From positions 1 to 64,000 of the forward strand of contig NZ_JAINVG010000005.1 in assembly GCF_020400725.1 (NCBI RefSeq): 64,000 nt of DNA. Direction: 5' to 3'. This document shows, in pieces, positions 42,584-51,057 of the stretch. A program made the translations under genes and the position numbers. Each line of letters opens with the position of its first letter. Positions within the stretch are counted from its first letter, which is position 1. Source of the stretch: Streptomyces sp. NK15101. GTDB lineage: Bacteria; Actinomycetota; Actinomycetes; Streptomycetales; Streptomycetaceae. A model generated the notes under the pieces. It had not been told where the DNA came from. It worked only from the letters and a program-made list of their open reading frames with translations, and searched no databases.

Positions 42584-43414
42584 TTGGCCACAGGTACGGA
42601 ACCCCCGAGGAGCCACGGAGCCGCGACGGGGGTGCGCTCCCCGGGGCGCGCCTCCATCGCGGCCCGCCATCTGCGCACCGACCGCTGGTGGCTCTCCCCC
42701 GCCGCCACCGCGCTCGGACTGCTCGCCTTCGTCGCGTACTCGACGTGGCGGGCGTTCGCGAACGCCGACTACTACGCCGCCCCCTACGTCTCCCCGTTCT
42801 ACTCGCCCTGCCTCGCGGAGAACTGCGTCCCCATGCGCGGCGGGCCGAACTGGGAGGTCTTCGGCAGCTGGTGGGGACTCTCCCCCGCCCTGCTGATCCT
42901 GGTCTTCCCGCTGGGCTTCCGGCTGACCTGCTACTACTACCGCAAGGCGTACTACCGGGGGTTCTGGGCGGCACCCCCGGCCTGCGCGGTCGCCGAACCC
43001 CACCGCACGTACACCGGCGAGACCCGCTTCCCGCTGCTCCTGCAGAACCTCCACCGGTACTTCTTCTACGCGGCGCTGCCGGTCGCCGGGATCCTCACGT
43101 ACGACACCGCGCTGACCTTCCGGGACGCCGACTACGCCTGGGGCCACGCCGGGCTCGGGACGCTGGTGTTCCTCGTCAACATCGTCCTGATCTGGGCGTA
43201 CACCCTCTCCTGCCACTCCTGCCGGCACATCGTCGGCGGCCGTCTGAAGCACTTCTCGAAGCACCCCGTCCGCTACCGGCTGTGGACCTGGGTGGGGCGC
43301 CTGAACCGGCGTCACATGCAACTCGCCTGGGCGTCGCTGATCAGCGTCGCCGTCTGCGACCTGTACGTGTACCTGCTCGCCACCGGCGCCTTCGACGACC
43401 CGAGGTTCTTCTGA
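42584..43414 (+). CDS. sdhC: Succinate dehydrogenase membrane-anchor subunit (Sdh1 type)
   Basis: This 276-residue integral membrane protein anchors the complex and should carry the quinone/heme site. It starts with TTG at 42584, preceded by GAGGAGG. Five hydrophobic helices are visible: AATALGLLAFVAYSTW, LSPALLILVFPLGFRL, YFFYAALPVAGILTY, LGTLVFLVNIVLIWAY and ASLISVAVCDLYVYLL. Candidate heme ligands are His in NLHRYFFY and in the CHSCRHIVGG segment. The single five-helix subunit and the gene order membrane-flavoprotein-iron-sulfur match Rv0249c-Rv0248c-Rv0247c (mycobacterial Sdh1). The flavoprotein ATG is one base after the stop. Confidence 0.88.
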   Translation: MATGTEPPRSHGAATGVRSPGRASIAARHLRTDRWWLSPAATALGLLAFVAYSTWRAFANADYYAAPYVSPFYSPCLAENCVPMRGGPNWEVFGSWWGLSPALLILVFPLGFRLTCYYYRKAYYRGFWAAPPACAVAEPHRTYTGETRFPLLLQNLHRYFFYAALPVAGILTYDTALTFRDADYAWGHAGLGTLVFLVNIVLIWAYTLSCHSCRHIVGGRLKHFSKHPVRYRLWTWVGRLNRRHMQLAWASLISVAVCDLYVYLLATGAFDDPRFF

Positions 43415-43415
43415 C

Positions 43416-45299
43416 ATGAGTCCTGTGAGCTCCGTGGAACGGCAGCGGTGGGACGTGGTCGTGGTCGGCGCGGGCGGCGCCGGGCTGCGGGCCGCGATCG
43501 AGGCGCGCCGGGCCGGCGCGCGCACCGCCGTCATCTGCAAGTCCCTCTTCGGCAAGGCGCACACGGTGATGGCCGAGGGCGGCATCGCCGCCTCCATGGC
43601 GAACGCCAACGAGCACGACGACTGGAAGACGCACTTCCGGGACACCATGCGCGGCGGGAAGTTCCTCAACCAGTGGCGGATGGCCGAACTGCACGCCCAG
43701 GAGGCCCCCGAGCGGGTCTGGGAGCTGGAGACCTGGGGCGCGCTCTTCGACCGGACTCCGGACGGCCGGATCTCGCAGCGCAACTTCGGCGGCCACGAGT
43801 ACCCCCGGCTCGCGCACGTCGGCGACCGCACCGGCCTCGAACTGCTGCGGACCCTCCAGCAGAAGGTGGTCGGACTCCAGCAGGAGGACCACCGGGAGAG
43901 CGGCGACCACGAGGCGCGCCTGAAGGTCTTCCAGGAGTTCACCGTCACCCGGATCCTCAAGGACGGGGACGGGAAGGTCGCCGGGGTCTTCTGCTACGAG
44001 CGGGAGAGCGGGCGCTTCCTCGTCCTGGAGGCGCCCGCCGTCGTCCTCGCGACCGGCGGCATCGGCAAGTCCTTCAAGGTGACCTCGAACTCCTGGGAGT
44101 ACACGGGCGACGGCCACGCGCTGGCCCTGCTCGCGGGGGCGCCCCTGGTGAACATGGAGTTCGTGCAGTTCCACCCGACCGGCATGGTCTGGCCGCCGTC
44201 GGTGAAGGGGATCCTGGTCACCGAGTCCGTGCGCGGCGACGGCGGGGTGCTGCGGAACTCCGAGGGCCGGCGCTTCATGTTCGACTACGTCCCCGACGTC
44301 TTCAAGGAGAAGTACGCCGAGTCGGAGGAGGAGGGCGACCGCTGGTACGAGGACCCCGACCACAACCGGCGCCCGCCCGAGCTGCTGCCGCGCGACGAGG
44401 TGGCGCGGGCCATCAACGCCGAGGTGAAGGCGGGGCGCGGCTCCCCGCACGGCGGGGTGTTCCTGGACGTGTCGACCCGGATGCCGGCGGAGACGATCCG
44501 GCGCCGGCTGCCCTCGATGTACCACCAGTTCAAGGAGCTGGCGGACGTCGACATCACGGCCGAGGCGATGGAGGTCGGGCCGACCTGCCACTACGTGATG
44601 GGCGGCGTCGCCGTCGAGTCGGAGACGGCCGCCGCCCTCGGCGTGCCCGGGCTCTTCGCGGCCGGCGAGGTCGCGGGCGGCATGCACGGCTCCAACCGGC
44701 TCGGCGGGAACTCCCTCTCCGACCTGCTGGTCTTCGGTCGCCGGGCCGGGCTGCACGCGGCGGAGTACGCGGCGGGGGCGGCGCACACCGGGGCCGGCGA
44801 GGAGGCGGTGGAGGCGGCGCGGACGGAGGCGCTGGCCCCGTTCCGCGACGGGCCCGCGGAGAACCCGTACACCCTCCACCAGGAGCTCCAGCAGACGATG
44901 AACGACCTCGTCGGGATCATCCGGCGGGAGGGCGAGATGGTCGAGGCCCTGGCGCGGATCGCCGCGCTGCGGGAGCGGGCCGGGCGGATCGCGGTCGAGG
45001 GGCACCGGCAGTTCAACCCCGGCTGGCACCTCGCCCTCGACCTGCGGAACATGCTGCTGGTCAGCGAGTGCGTCGCCCGGGCCGCCCTGGAGCGCACCGA
45101 GTCCCGGGGCGGGCACACCCGCGAGGACCGGCCGGCGATGGAGCGGTCGTGGCGCCCGGTGAACCTGCTGTGCCGGGCCGAGGACGGCGGAATCCTCCTG
45201 GAGCGGGTGCGCACCGAGCCCATCAGGCCCGATCTGCTCGCCCTCTTCGAGAAGGAGGAGCTGGCGAAGTACCTGGCGGAGGAGGAGCTGGACGCATGA
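43416..45299 (+). CDS. sdhA: Succinate dehydrogenase/fumarate reductase flavoprotein subunit
   Basis: This 627-residue FAD protein oxidises succinate to fumarate. The dinucleotide-binding loop VVVGAGGAGLRAAIEA is at residues 13-28. The histidine expected to bind FAD covalently is His49 in the segment KAHTVMAEGG. The substrate-site segment FHPTGMVW and the catalytic arginine region (RGDGG...DVSTRMP) are present, as is CHYVMGGV. It is longer than SdhA of the Sdh2 type because of an insertion around residues 280-320, as in Sdh1. It ends in ATGA, overlapping the iron-sulfur gene by four bases. Confidence 0.95.
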   Translation: MSPVSSVERQRWDVVVVGAGGAGLRAAIEARRAGARTAVICKSLFGKAHTVMAEGGIAASMANANEHDDWKTHFRDTMRGGKFLNQWRMAELHAQEAPERVWELETWGALFDRTPDGRISQRNFGGHEYPRLAHVGDRTGLELLRTLQQKVVGLQQEDHRESGDHEARLKVFQEFTVTRILKDGDGKVAGVFCYERESGRFLVLEAPAVVLATGGIGKSFKVTSNSWEYTGDGHALALLAGAPLVNMEFVQFHPTGMVWPPSVKGILVTESVRGDGGVLRNSEGRRFMFDYVPDVFKEKYAESEEEGDRWYEDPDHNRRPPELLPRDEVARAINAEVKAGRGSPHGGVFLDVSTRMPAETIRRRLPSMYHQFKELADVDITAEAMEVGPTCHYVMGGVAVESETAAALGVPGLFAAGEVAGGMHGSNRLGGNSLSDLLVFGRRAGLHAAEYAAGAAHTGAGEEAVEAARTEALAPFRDGPAENPYTLHQELQQTMNDLVGIIRREGEMVEALARIAALRERAGRIAVEGHRQFNPGWHLALDLRNMLLVSECVARAALERTESRGGHTREDRPAMERSWRPVNLLCRAEDGGILLERVRTEPIRPDLLALFEKEELAKYLAEEELDA

Positions 45300-46066
45300 G
45301 CACGTATCAGGCCCACTTCCGGATCTGGCGCGGCGACGCCGGCGGCGGGGAGCTGACCGACTACACCGTCGAGGTGCACGACGGCGAGGTGGTCCTCGAC
45401 ATCGTGCACCGGCTCCAGGCCACCCGGGCCCCCGACCTGGCCGTCCGCTGGAACTGCAAGGCGGGCAAGTGCGGGTCGTGCTCGGCCGAGATCAACGGCC
45501 GGCCCCGGCTGATGTGCATGACCCGGATGTCGGTCTTCACGCGGGACGAGGTGGTCACCGTCACCCCGATGCGGGCCTTCCCCGTCGTCCGCGACCTCGT
45601 CACGGACGTCTCCTTCAACTACGCGAAGGCCCGGGAGATCCCGGCGTTCGTCCCGCCCGCCGGACTCGGCCCCGGCGAGTACCGGATGAAGCAGGAGGAC
45701 GTGGACCGGTCACAGGAGTTCCGGAAGTGCATCGAGTGCTTCCTGTGCCAGGACACCTGTCATGTGGTGCGGGACCACGAGGAGAACAAGGAGGCCTTCG
45801 CCGGGCCCCGCTTCCTCATGCGGGTCGCGGAGCTCGACATGCACCCCCTGGACGCGGCGGAGGAGGCCGGGATCGACCGGCGGCGGACCGCGCAGGAGGA
45901 GCACGGCCTCGGCTACTGCAACATCACCAAGTGCTGCACCGAGGTCTGCCCGGAGTCCATCCGGATCACCGACAACGCCCTGATCCCGCTGAAGGAGCGG
46001 GTCGTGGACCGGAAGTACGACCCGCTGGTCTGGCTCGGGAAGACGATCGGGCGGCGGAAGGACTGA
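45296..46066 (+). CDS. sdhB: Succinate dehydrogenase/fumarate reductase iron-sulfur subunit
   Basis: This 256-residue electron-transfer subunit carries three Fe-S clusters. The [2Fe-2S] site is Cys54, Cys59, Cys62, Cys74 (CKAGKCGSC...C). The second cluster uses Cys145, Cys148, Cys151 (CIECFLC) with Cys218. The third uses Cys155, Cys208 and Cys213/Cys214 (YCNITKCCTEVCPE). ATG at 45296 follows GAGGAGGAG and overlaps the flavoprotein stop (ATGA), so the two are translationally coupled. It ends the operon 42340-46066. Confidence 0.95.
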   Translation: MSTYQAHFRIWRGDAGGGELTDYTVEVHDGEVVLDIVHRLQATRAPDLAVRWNCKAGKCGSCSAEINGRPRLMCMTRMSVFTRDEVVTVTPMRAFPVVRDLVTDVSFNYAKAREIPAFVPPAGLGPGEYRMKQEDVDRSQEFRKCIECFLCQDTCHVVRDHEENKEAFAGPRFLMRVAELDMHPLDAAEEAGIDRRRTAQEEHGLGYCNITKCCTEVCPESIRITDNALIPLKERVVDRKYDPLVWLGKTIGRRKD

Positions 46067-46082
46067 GGCCCCGGGCCTGCCC

Positions 46083-46886
46083 TCAGGCCGCCGCGCCCGC
46101 GCTCCAGCGGCCGAGGACCGGCTCGGCGAGGGTGCGGGCGAGGCGGCACAGGGTCTGCCCGTGCAGGTCGAACAGCTCGTCGCGCGAGGAGAAGCGCCCG
46201 AGGTCCGTACGGAGGTGGGCGGAGAGGTCGCAGGGGGCCGAGCCGGCGCACGCGGCCGGGACGTCCCAGTCGACGGTGGTCCGGGCGACGGCCTCGAAGA
46301 GCGTCTCCGCCCCGGAGTTGGTGAACCCGCCCCCGTGGCCGCCGGGCGCGAGCCCGGTGAACAGCTCGGCGATCGGCACCCAGGCGGTGCCTCCGGCCTC
46401 TTCGAGACGGAACTCCGGCCAGGCCAGCAGGACCTCCTCCGGGACGAACGCGCGGAGCCTCGGGAACCTCGGGTACCAGAAGGTGCCGTCGACGAGCAGG
46501 CCGCGCACCCGGGTCTCCACGCCGAGGGACCGGGCCACCGCCTCCAGGACCGCCATCCGCTGGCTGCACGAGCCGCGCCCGAGCCGCAGCGTGCGCGACA
46601 CCCGGCGCCGGTCCTCGACGGAGTACACCGGTCGCACGGCGGTGACGATGATGCCGTGCGCCACCTGGAGCCGGGCGCGGTCGGTGACCGCTCCCCGCTC
46701 CTCGGACTCACGCAGCACCCGGGCCACGAGCGCGGTCACGAGGGGGTGCTCCCGGTCCAGGACCGGGGTGGGCCGGGTGGACCCGGGCACCTCCCGCGCG
46801 GGCGCCTCCGCGTCGGGAGCGCGGAAGGCGCGGTCCGCCCCGGTGGTGCGGACGGTGCGGACCGGCATCAGCAGACGGCTGGTCAT
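46083..46886 (-). CDS. Transglutaminase-like domain protein with altered active site
   Basis: This 267-residue soluble protein has its central region matching the transglutaminase core: the helix after the nucleophile is GRGSCSQRMAVLEAVARSLGV, with the Cys as candidate nucleophile. In active enzymes a strand carrying His (HAWxE) follows; here the equivalent strand reads LLVDGTFWYPRF with no His. A later Asp/Trp region (GGTAWVPIAEL) may be the third position. Either the protein is inactive or it uses another residue. The N-terminal 40 residues are basic and Arg/Pro-rich. ATG at 46886 lies upstream on the minus strand. It converges on sdhB, and its own operon partners are not evident. Confidence 0.75.
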   Translation of the reverse strand: MTSRLLMPVRTVRTTGADRAFRAPDAEAPAREVPGSTRPTPVLDREHPLVTALVARVLRESEERGAVTDRARLQVAHGIIVTAVRPVYSVEDRRRVSRTLRLGRGSCSQRMAVLEAVARSLGVETRVRGLLVDGTFWYPRFPRLRAFVPEEVLLAWPEFRLEEAGGTAWVPIAELFTGLAPGGHGGGFTNSGAETLFEAVARTTVDWDVPAACAGSAPCDLSAHLRTDLGRFSSRDELFDLHGQTLCRLARTLAEPVLGRWSAGAAA

Positions 46887-46983
46887 GACGTACTCCCCCT
46901 CGTCGGCGGCCCGCCCCCCGGGCCGCGCGGCACCATCCTCCTCCGCCCGTTCCCGTTCCGGCGCCCGGGGTCCCCTCCCCGGA

Positions 46984-48009
46984 TCAGAGCCAGCCCGCGC
47001 GGTAAGCCGCCCAGTCCCCCTCCTCGGCCGCGAAGTCGACGTACAGGGCCAGGCCGAAGCGCTCGCGGTCGGGGTCGGTGCGGCCGAGGCCGAGTCTCGC
47101 CCCCTTGACGGCCGCGGCGACCGTCTCGGCGTTCTCGTGGTGGCCGAGGTCGTCCTCGTGGAAGAAGGGGAGGCCCATGAGCAGGTCCGTGGTCTCGGGC
47201 GTCACTTCGAGGGCGAGGGACGTCTGCTGGGCGACGTACCCACCGTAGAGGCTCTCCAGCGGCATCCAGGTGTCGTACGACATGACGGCGATCTGGTCGA
47301 CGCGCCGGGCGACCTCGCCGAAGAACTCCTGCGACCACCACTTCTCGCTGCCGTTGGAGCTGACCGCTCCGAGCGCCGTGTGGGCGCCCGGCAGCGGGTC
47401 GATCTGGTGGGCGGCGACCGAGAGCGGGACCTTGCGGGCCCGGGTCAGCTCCCCGAGGCCGTCGAGGAGGGAGAGGTAGTCCCGGTCGTCGGAGTGCAGC
47501 GGCTCCAGGTCGAAGTGGACCCCGTCGAAGCCGGCGTCGAGGATCTGCCGGGCCGAGCCCACCACGGCGCGGCGTGACCCGGCGTCCTCCAGGCGCAGCC
47601 CCACCGGTCCTTCGGTGGCCAGGACGTCGCCCAGCCAGGCCTGCACCCGTATCCCGGGCATCGCGCGGTGCACCCCGTCGATCAGCCACCTGGCACGGGG
47701 GTACTTCGCCGCCGGCAGGGTGCCGTCGTGCTCCAGGGGCCCGGCGTGCACGTACAGGTCGCGTATCCCGCTGTCCTTCAGGCGTGCGGCGAGGGCCGCG
47801 AGGTCGGCGTCCTTCTTCCGTCCGTCGACCCAGGCGTGCCCGATCCAGAAGGCGTCCTTGCCGCGGGTCCTCGCGTCCTCCCTGAGGTCGCCTGCGTAAC
47901 TGACGCGCAGGGCCAGGGCGCCGAAGAGCGGGGGCACCACGAGCAACAGGACGAGTCCGAGGACGAACCAGCGCCCCCGCCTCCACACACGCCTCAGCCG
48001 TCCGTCCAC
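46984..48009 (-). CDS. Membrane-anchored GH18-like (TIM-barrel) protein
   Basis: GTG at 48009 opens a 341-residue protein with a basic N-terminus (RRVWRRGRW) and one transmembrane helix (FVLGLVLLLVVPPLFGALAL), placing the rest outside the membrane. The external domain has TIM-barrel features: FWIGHAWVDGRKKDADLAALAARL, then GFDGVHFDLEPL, which resembles the GH18 signature DGxDxDxE with the Glu as proton donor, and QIAVMSYDTWMP, like the MSYD strand of GH18 enzymes. It may be a glycan hydrolase or a catalytically modified lectin-like relative. It is divergent from the TPM-domain gene (139-base gap). Family placement is by motif only. Confidence 0.7.
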   Translation of the reverse strand: MDGRLRRVWRRGRWFVLGLVLLLVVPPLFGALALRVSYAGDLREDARTRGKDAFWIGHAWVDGRKKDADLAALAARLKDSGIRDLYVHAGPLEHDGTLPAAKYPRARWLIDGVHRAMPGIRVQAWLGDVLATEGPVGLRLEDAGSRRAVVGSARQILDAGFDGVHFDLEPLHSDDRDYLSLLDGLGELTRARKVPLSVAAHQIDPLPGAHTALGAVSSNGSEKWWSQEFFGEVARRVDQIAVMSYDTWMPLESLYGGYVAQQTSLALEVTPETTDLLMGLPFFHEDDLGHHENAETVAAAVKGARLGLGRTDPDRERFGLALYVDFAAEEGDWAAYRAGWL

Positions 48010-48148
48010 CCGAGCCCCCCAAGAGCCGTCGCGTCACTGGAACCACCGTAGCGGCGGCTACCGACAGTGACGCTCGGGCACCCGGAACGGTTTCCGGACG
48101 CCATGGGTCCGGTCGCGAGCGAACATACGCGGACATAACCTCCCCCTT

Positions 48149-50266
48149 GTGACACGAACAGCCACCCGAGCCCTTGTCGCGGTGCTGGTGGCGGCGTGGT
48201 GGCTCCTCGTGCCCGCCGTACCCGGCGCCCGCGCCGACGACCCCGTCGTCCTGTCCCGGGACGGTCAGGTCACCGACCGGGTCGGCGCCCTCGGCGACCG
48301 CCGCGCCTCCGTGGACCAGGCCCTCGACCGGCTCTACGAGGCCCGGCGCGTGCAGCTCTTCGTCGTCTACGTACGGGACTTCTCCGGGCGCTCGGGCCAG
48401 AGCTGGGCCGACGCCACCGCGGAGCGCAACGCGCTCGGCCTCGACGACGTCCTGCTCGCCGTCGCCACCCACGACCGGCAGTACGGCTACTCGGCCGACC
48501 CCGGCTCCCGCTTCACCCAGGACCAGCTCGACGAGGTCGCCAGGACCGCGATCGAACCGGCCCTGCGGAGCAACGACTGGGCCGGCGCCGCCATCGGAGC
48601 GGCGAACGGCTACGCCGCCGTCCTCGCCGGCCGGCCGGTCCCCGCACCGACGCTCACCCCCGGCCCCGCCGACCCCGGGGCCGCGGCCGACGACGGCACC
48701 TCGGCGACCGACCTCGTCCTGCCCGTGGTCCTCGTCGGCGGCGCGGGAGCCGTGGCGGCCTACGCGTACGCCAAGCGGCGGCGGCGCGCCGAGACCCGCA
48801 CCACACCGCGGGGCGGGCAGGGCTGGGGCCCTCCGAAGGAGACCGCGCCGCCGTCCCTGGACGAGCTCGACGGGGAGGCGCGCCGGACACTGGTCGCCAC
48901 CGACGACGCCGTCCGCACCAGCCAGGAGGAACTGGGCTTCGCCTCCGCCCAGTTCGGCGAGGAGGCCGTGCGCCCCTTCACCGAGGCGGTCGACTTCGCC
49001 GAGGAGCAGCTGACGGCCTCGTTCCGGCTGCGGCAGAAGCTCGACGACTCCTTCCCCGAGGACGACCCGACCCGCCGGGCCATGCTGGACGAGATCCTCC
49101 GCCGGTGCGCCGAGGCGAACGCGCGTCTCGACGCCGAGACGGAGGACTTCGACCGGCTCCGGGCCCTGGAGCGCACGGCCCCGGAGGCGCTGTCCGCGGT
49201 GGAGGCGGCCCTCCGCGAGCAGACCGAGCGGATCGGGACGGCCGAGGCGACGCTGACCGCGATGCGCGAGCGGTACGCCGAGACGGCGGCCGCGCCCGTC
49301 GCGGGCGACGTCGAACAGGCGAAGGACCGGCTCGTGTTCGCGACGACCCACGTCGACCGGGCCCGCCGGCGGATCGACGCCGGCGACAACGGCGGGGCCG
49401 CCGTGCACATCCGGGCCGCCGAGGGAGCCGTGGACCAGGCGGTCCGGCTGATCGAGGCGGTGGACCGGCGGGCGCAGGACCTGGCCGAGGCCGTGGGGAA
49501 GCTGACGGGCGCGCTCGCGGAGACGGACGCGGACCTGGCGGAGGCCCGCGGAATGTTGAGGGGGACCGCCGAGGGGGTGTCCACGGCCGACCTCCAGGGC
49601 CGGATCGCCCGCGCCGAGTCGGTGGCCGCCGAGGTGCGGCGCGGGGTGGACGCCGGGCGGTACGACCCGATCGACGCCCTGCGCCGGGTCGAGGAGGCCG
49701 ACGGGGCGCTCGACGCGGCGCTGGAGGGCGCGCGGGAGCGCGAGTCGGGGACGCGGCGCGCCCGCGCGCTCCTCGACCAGGTGATGCTGACGGCCCGTTC
49801 GGCGATCGGGGCGGCGTCCGACTACATCACCACGCACCGGGGCGCGGTGGGCAGCGAGGCCCGTACGCGTCTCGCCGAGGCCCGGCGCCGCTGGGAGGAG
49901 GCGCGGTCGCTCGCCGCCGCCGGCGACCCGCGGACGGCCCTCGGGGAGGCGCAGCAGGCGGACGCGCTGGCCCGGCGTGCCCAGGACCTAGCCGAGCAGG
50001 ACGTCCGCACGTACGGGAACCCGAACGGCCTGGGCGGGGTGGCGGGAGCGGGCGGGAGCGGTGGCGGCGGGCTCGGCGGTGCGGTGCTCGGCGGCATCGT
50101 CCTCGGCGGGCTGTTCGGCGGCCGGGGAGGCGGACGCGGAGGGGGCGGTTTCGGGGGCGGAGGTTTCGGGGGCGGAGGTTTCGGCGGCGGAGGTTTCGGC
50201 GGCGGGCCCGGCAGCTTCGGCGGCGGCGGCACGCGCGGTCGGCTGGGCGGCGGAGGCCGCTTCTGA
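48149..50266 (+). CDS. TPM-domain membrane protein with coiled coils and Gly-rich tail
   Basis: This 705-residue protein begins with GTG at 48149. A signal peptide (ALVAVLVAAWWLLVPAVPGARA) is followed by a TPM (TLP18.3/Psb32/MOLO-1) domain at about 33-165, with the family segment VQLFVVYVRDFSGRSGQSWAD. A transmembrane helix comes next (about 190-213, LVLPVVLVGGAGAVAAYAYA), and then some 400 cytosolic residues of charged helices and coiled coil. The last 60 residues are almost pure Gly/Phe with four GGFGG-type units. It is immediately followed (40 bases) by pspA, so they form a unit; TPM-domain and PspA proteins are both linked to membrane integrity. A chaperone or scaffold function is inferred. 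Confidence 0.87.
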   Translation: MTRTATRALVAVLVAAWWLLVPAVPGARADDPVVLSRDGQVTDRVGALGDRRASVDQALDRLYEARRVQLFVVYVRDFSGRSGQSWADATAERNALGLDDVLLAVATHDRQYGYSADPGSRFTQDQLDEVARTAIEPALRSNDWAGAAIGAANGYAAVLAGRPVPAPTLTPGPADPGAAADDGTSATDLVLPVVLVGGAGAVAAYAYAKRRRRAETRTTPRGGQGWGPPKETAPPSLDELDGEARRTLVATDDAVRTSQEELGFASAQFGEEAVRPFTEAVDFAEEQLTASFRLRQKLDDSFPEDDPTRRAMLDEILRRCAEANARLDAETEDFDRLRALERTAPEALSAVEAALREQTERIGTAEATLTAMRERYAETAAAPVAGDVEQAKDRLVFATTHVDRARRRIDAGDNGGAAVHIRAAEGAVDQAVRLIEAVDRRAQDLAEAVGKLTGALAETDADLAEARGMLRGTAEGVSTADLQGRIARAESVAAEVRRGVDAGRYDPIDALRRVEEADGALDAALEGARERESGTRRARALLDQVMLTARSAIGAASDYITTHRGAVGSEARTRLAEARRRWEEARSLAAAGDPRTALGEAQQADALARRAQDLAEQDVRTYGNPNGLGGVAGAGGSGGGGLGGAVLGGIVLGGLFGGRGGGRGGGGFGGGGFGGGGFGGGGFGGGPGSFGGGGTRGRLGGGGRF
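50147..50206 (+). repeat. 15-bp coding tandem repeat, four copies
   Basis: The unit GGTTTCGGSGGCGGA occurs at 50147, 50162, 50177 and 50192. It encodes the GFGGG tail of the TPM-domain protein. It is a slippage-prone minisatellite likely to vary in copy number. Confidence 0.85.
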
Positions 50267-50306
50267 GGACGGCCGTCCCGTCCCCTCGTACGCAAGGAGA
50301 ACGAAC

Positions 50307-51017
50307 ATGAGCAGCAAGCAGTCCATTCTCGGCCGGATCGCCCAGCTGGCGAAGGCGAACGTCAACGCCCTCCTCGACCAGGCGGAGGATCCGCAGAAGA
50401 TGCTGGACCAGCTGATCCGCGACTACGCGAGCAACATCGCGGAGGCGGAGGAGGCGGTGGCGACGACCATCGGCGACCTCCGGCTGATGGAGCAGGACCA
50501 CCAGGAGGACGTGGCCGCGGCGAAGGAGTGGGGCGCCAAGGCGCTCGCCGCGAGCCGGAAGGCGGACGAGCTGCGGAGCGGCGGGCAGACGGCGGAGGCG
50601 GACCGCTTCGACAACCTGGCGAAGGTGGCGCTGGGCCGCCAGCTGCAGTCGGAGAAGGAGGCGCGGACGGCGGAGCCGACGATCGCCGCGCAGACCGAGG
50701 TGGTGGCGAAGCTCAGGACGGGTCTCGACCGGATGGGGGCGAAGCTGGGCGAGCTGAAGGCGAAGCGCGACGAGCTGGTCGCCCGCGCCAGGTCGGCCCA
50801 GGCGCAGAACCGGATGATGGACGCCGTGCAGGAGGTCGACGTGCTCGACCCGACGAGCGAGCTGAGCCGCTTCGAGGACAAGGTGCGCCGGGAGGAGGCC
50901 CGGGCGCTGGGCAGGCAGGAGCTCGCCGCCTCTTCGCTCGACGCCCAGTTCGAGCAGCTGGACTCGCTCGGCGACAGCGCCGAGATCGAGGCCCGGCTGG
51001 CCGCGCTCAAGAGCTGA
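50307..51017 (+). CDS. pspA: PspA/IM30-family membrane-stress protein
   Basis: This 236-residue ESCRT-III-like protein consists almost entirely of helices (AKANVNALLDQAEDPQKMLDQLIRDY at the start, then long coiled coil and RMMDAVQEVDVLDPTSELSRFEDKV). PspA/IM30 proteins polymerise on stressed membranes to protect proton motive force. ATG at 50307 is preceded by AAGGAGAA, 7 bases upstream. The N-terminal amphipathic region needed for membrane binding is present. There is no pspF or pspBC nearby; instead the partner is the TPM-domain gene 40 bases upstream. Confidence 0.94.
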   Translation: MSSKQSILGRIAQLAKANVNALLDQAEDPQKMLDQLIRDYASNIAEAEEAVATTIGDLRLMEQDHQEDVAAAKEWGAKALAASRKADELRSGGQTAEADRFDNLAKVALGRQLQSEKEARTAEPTIAAQTEVVAKLRTGLDRMGAKLGELKAKRDELVARARSAQAQNRMMDAVQEVDVLDPTSELSRFEDKVRREEARALGRQELAASSLDAQFEQLDSLGDSAEIEARLAALKS

Positions 51018-51057
51018 TCCCTTACGAGGGAAGACCGGTCCCGTACGCGGGAACGCC

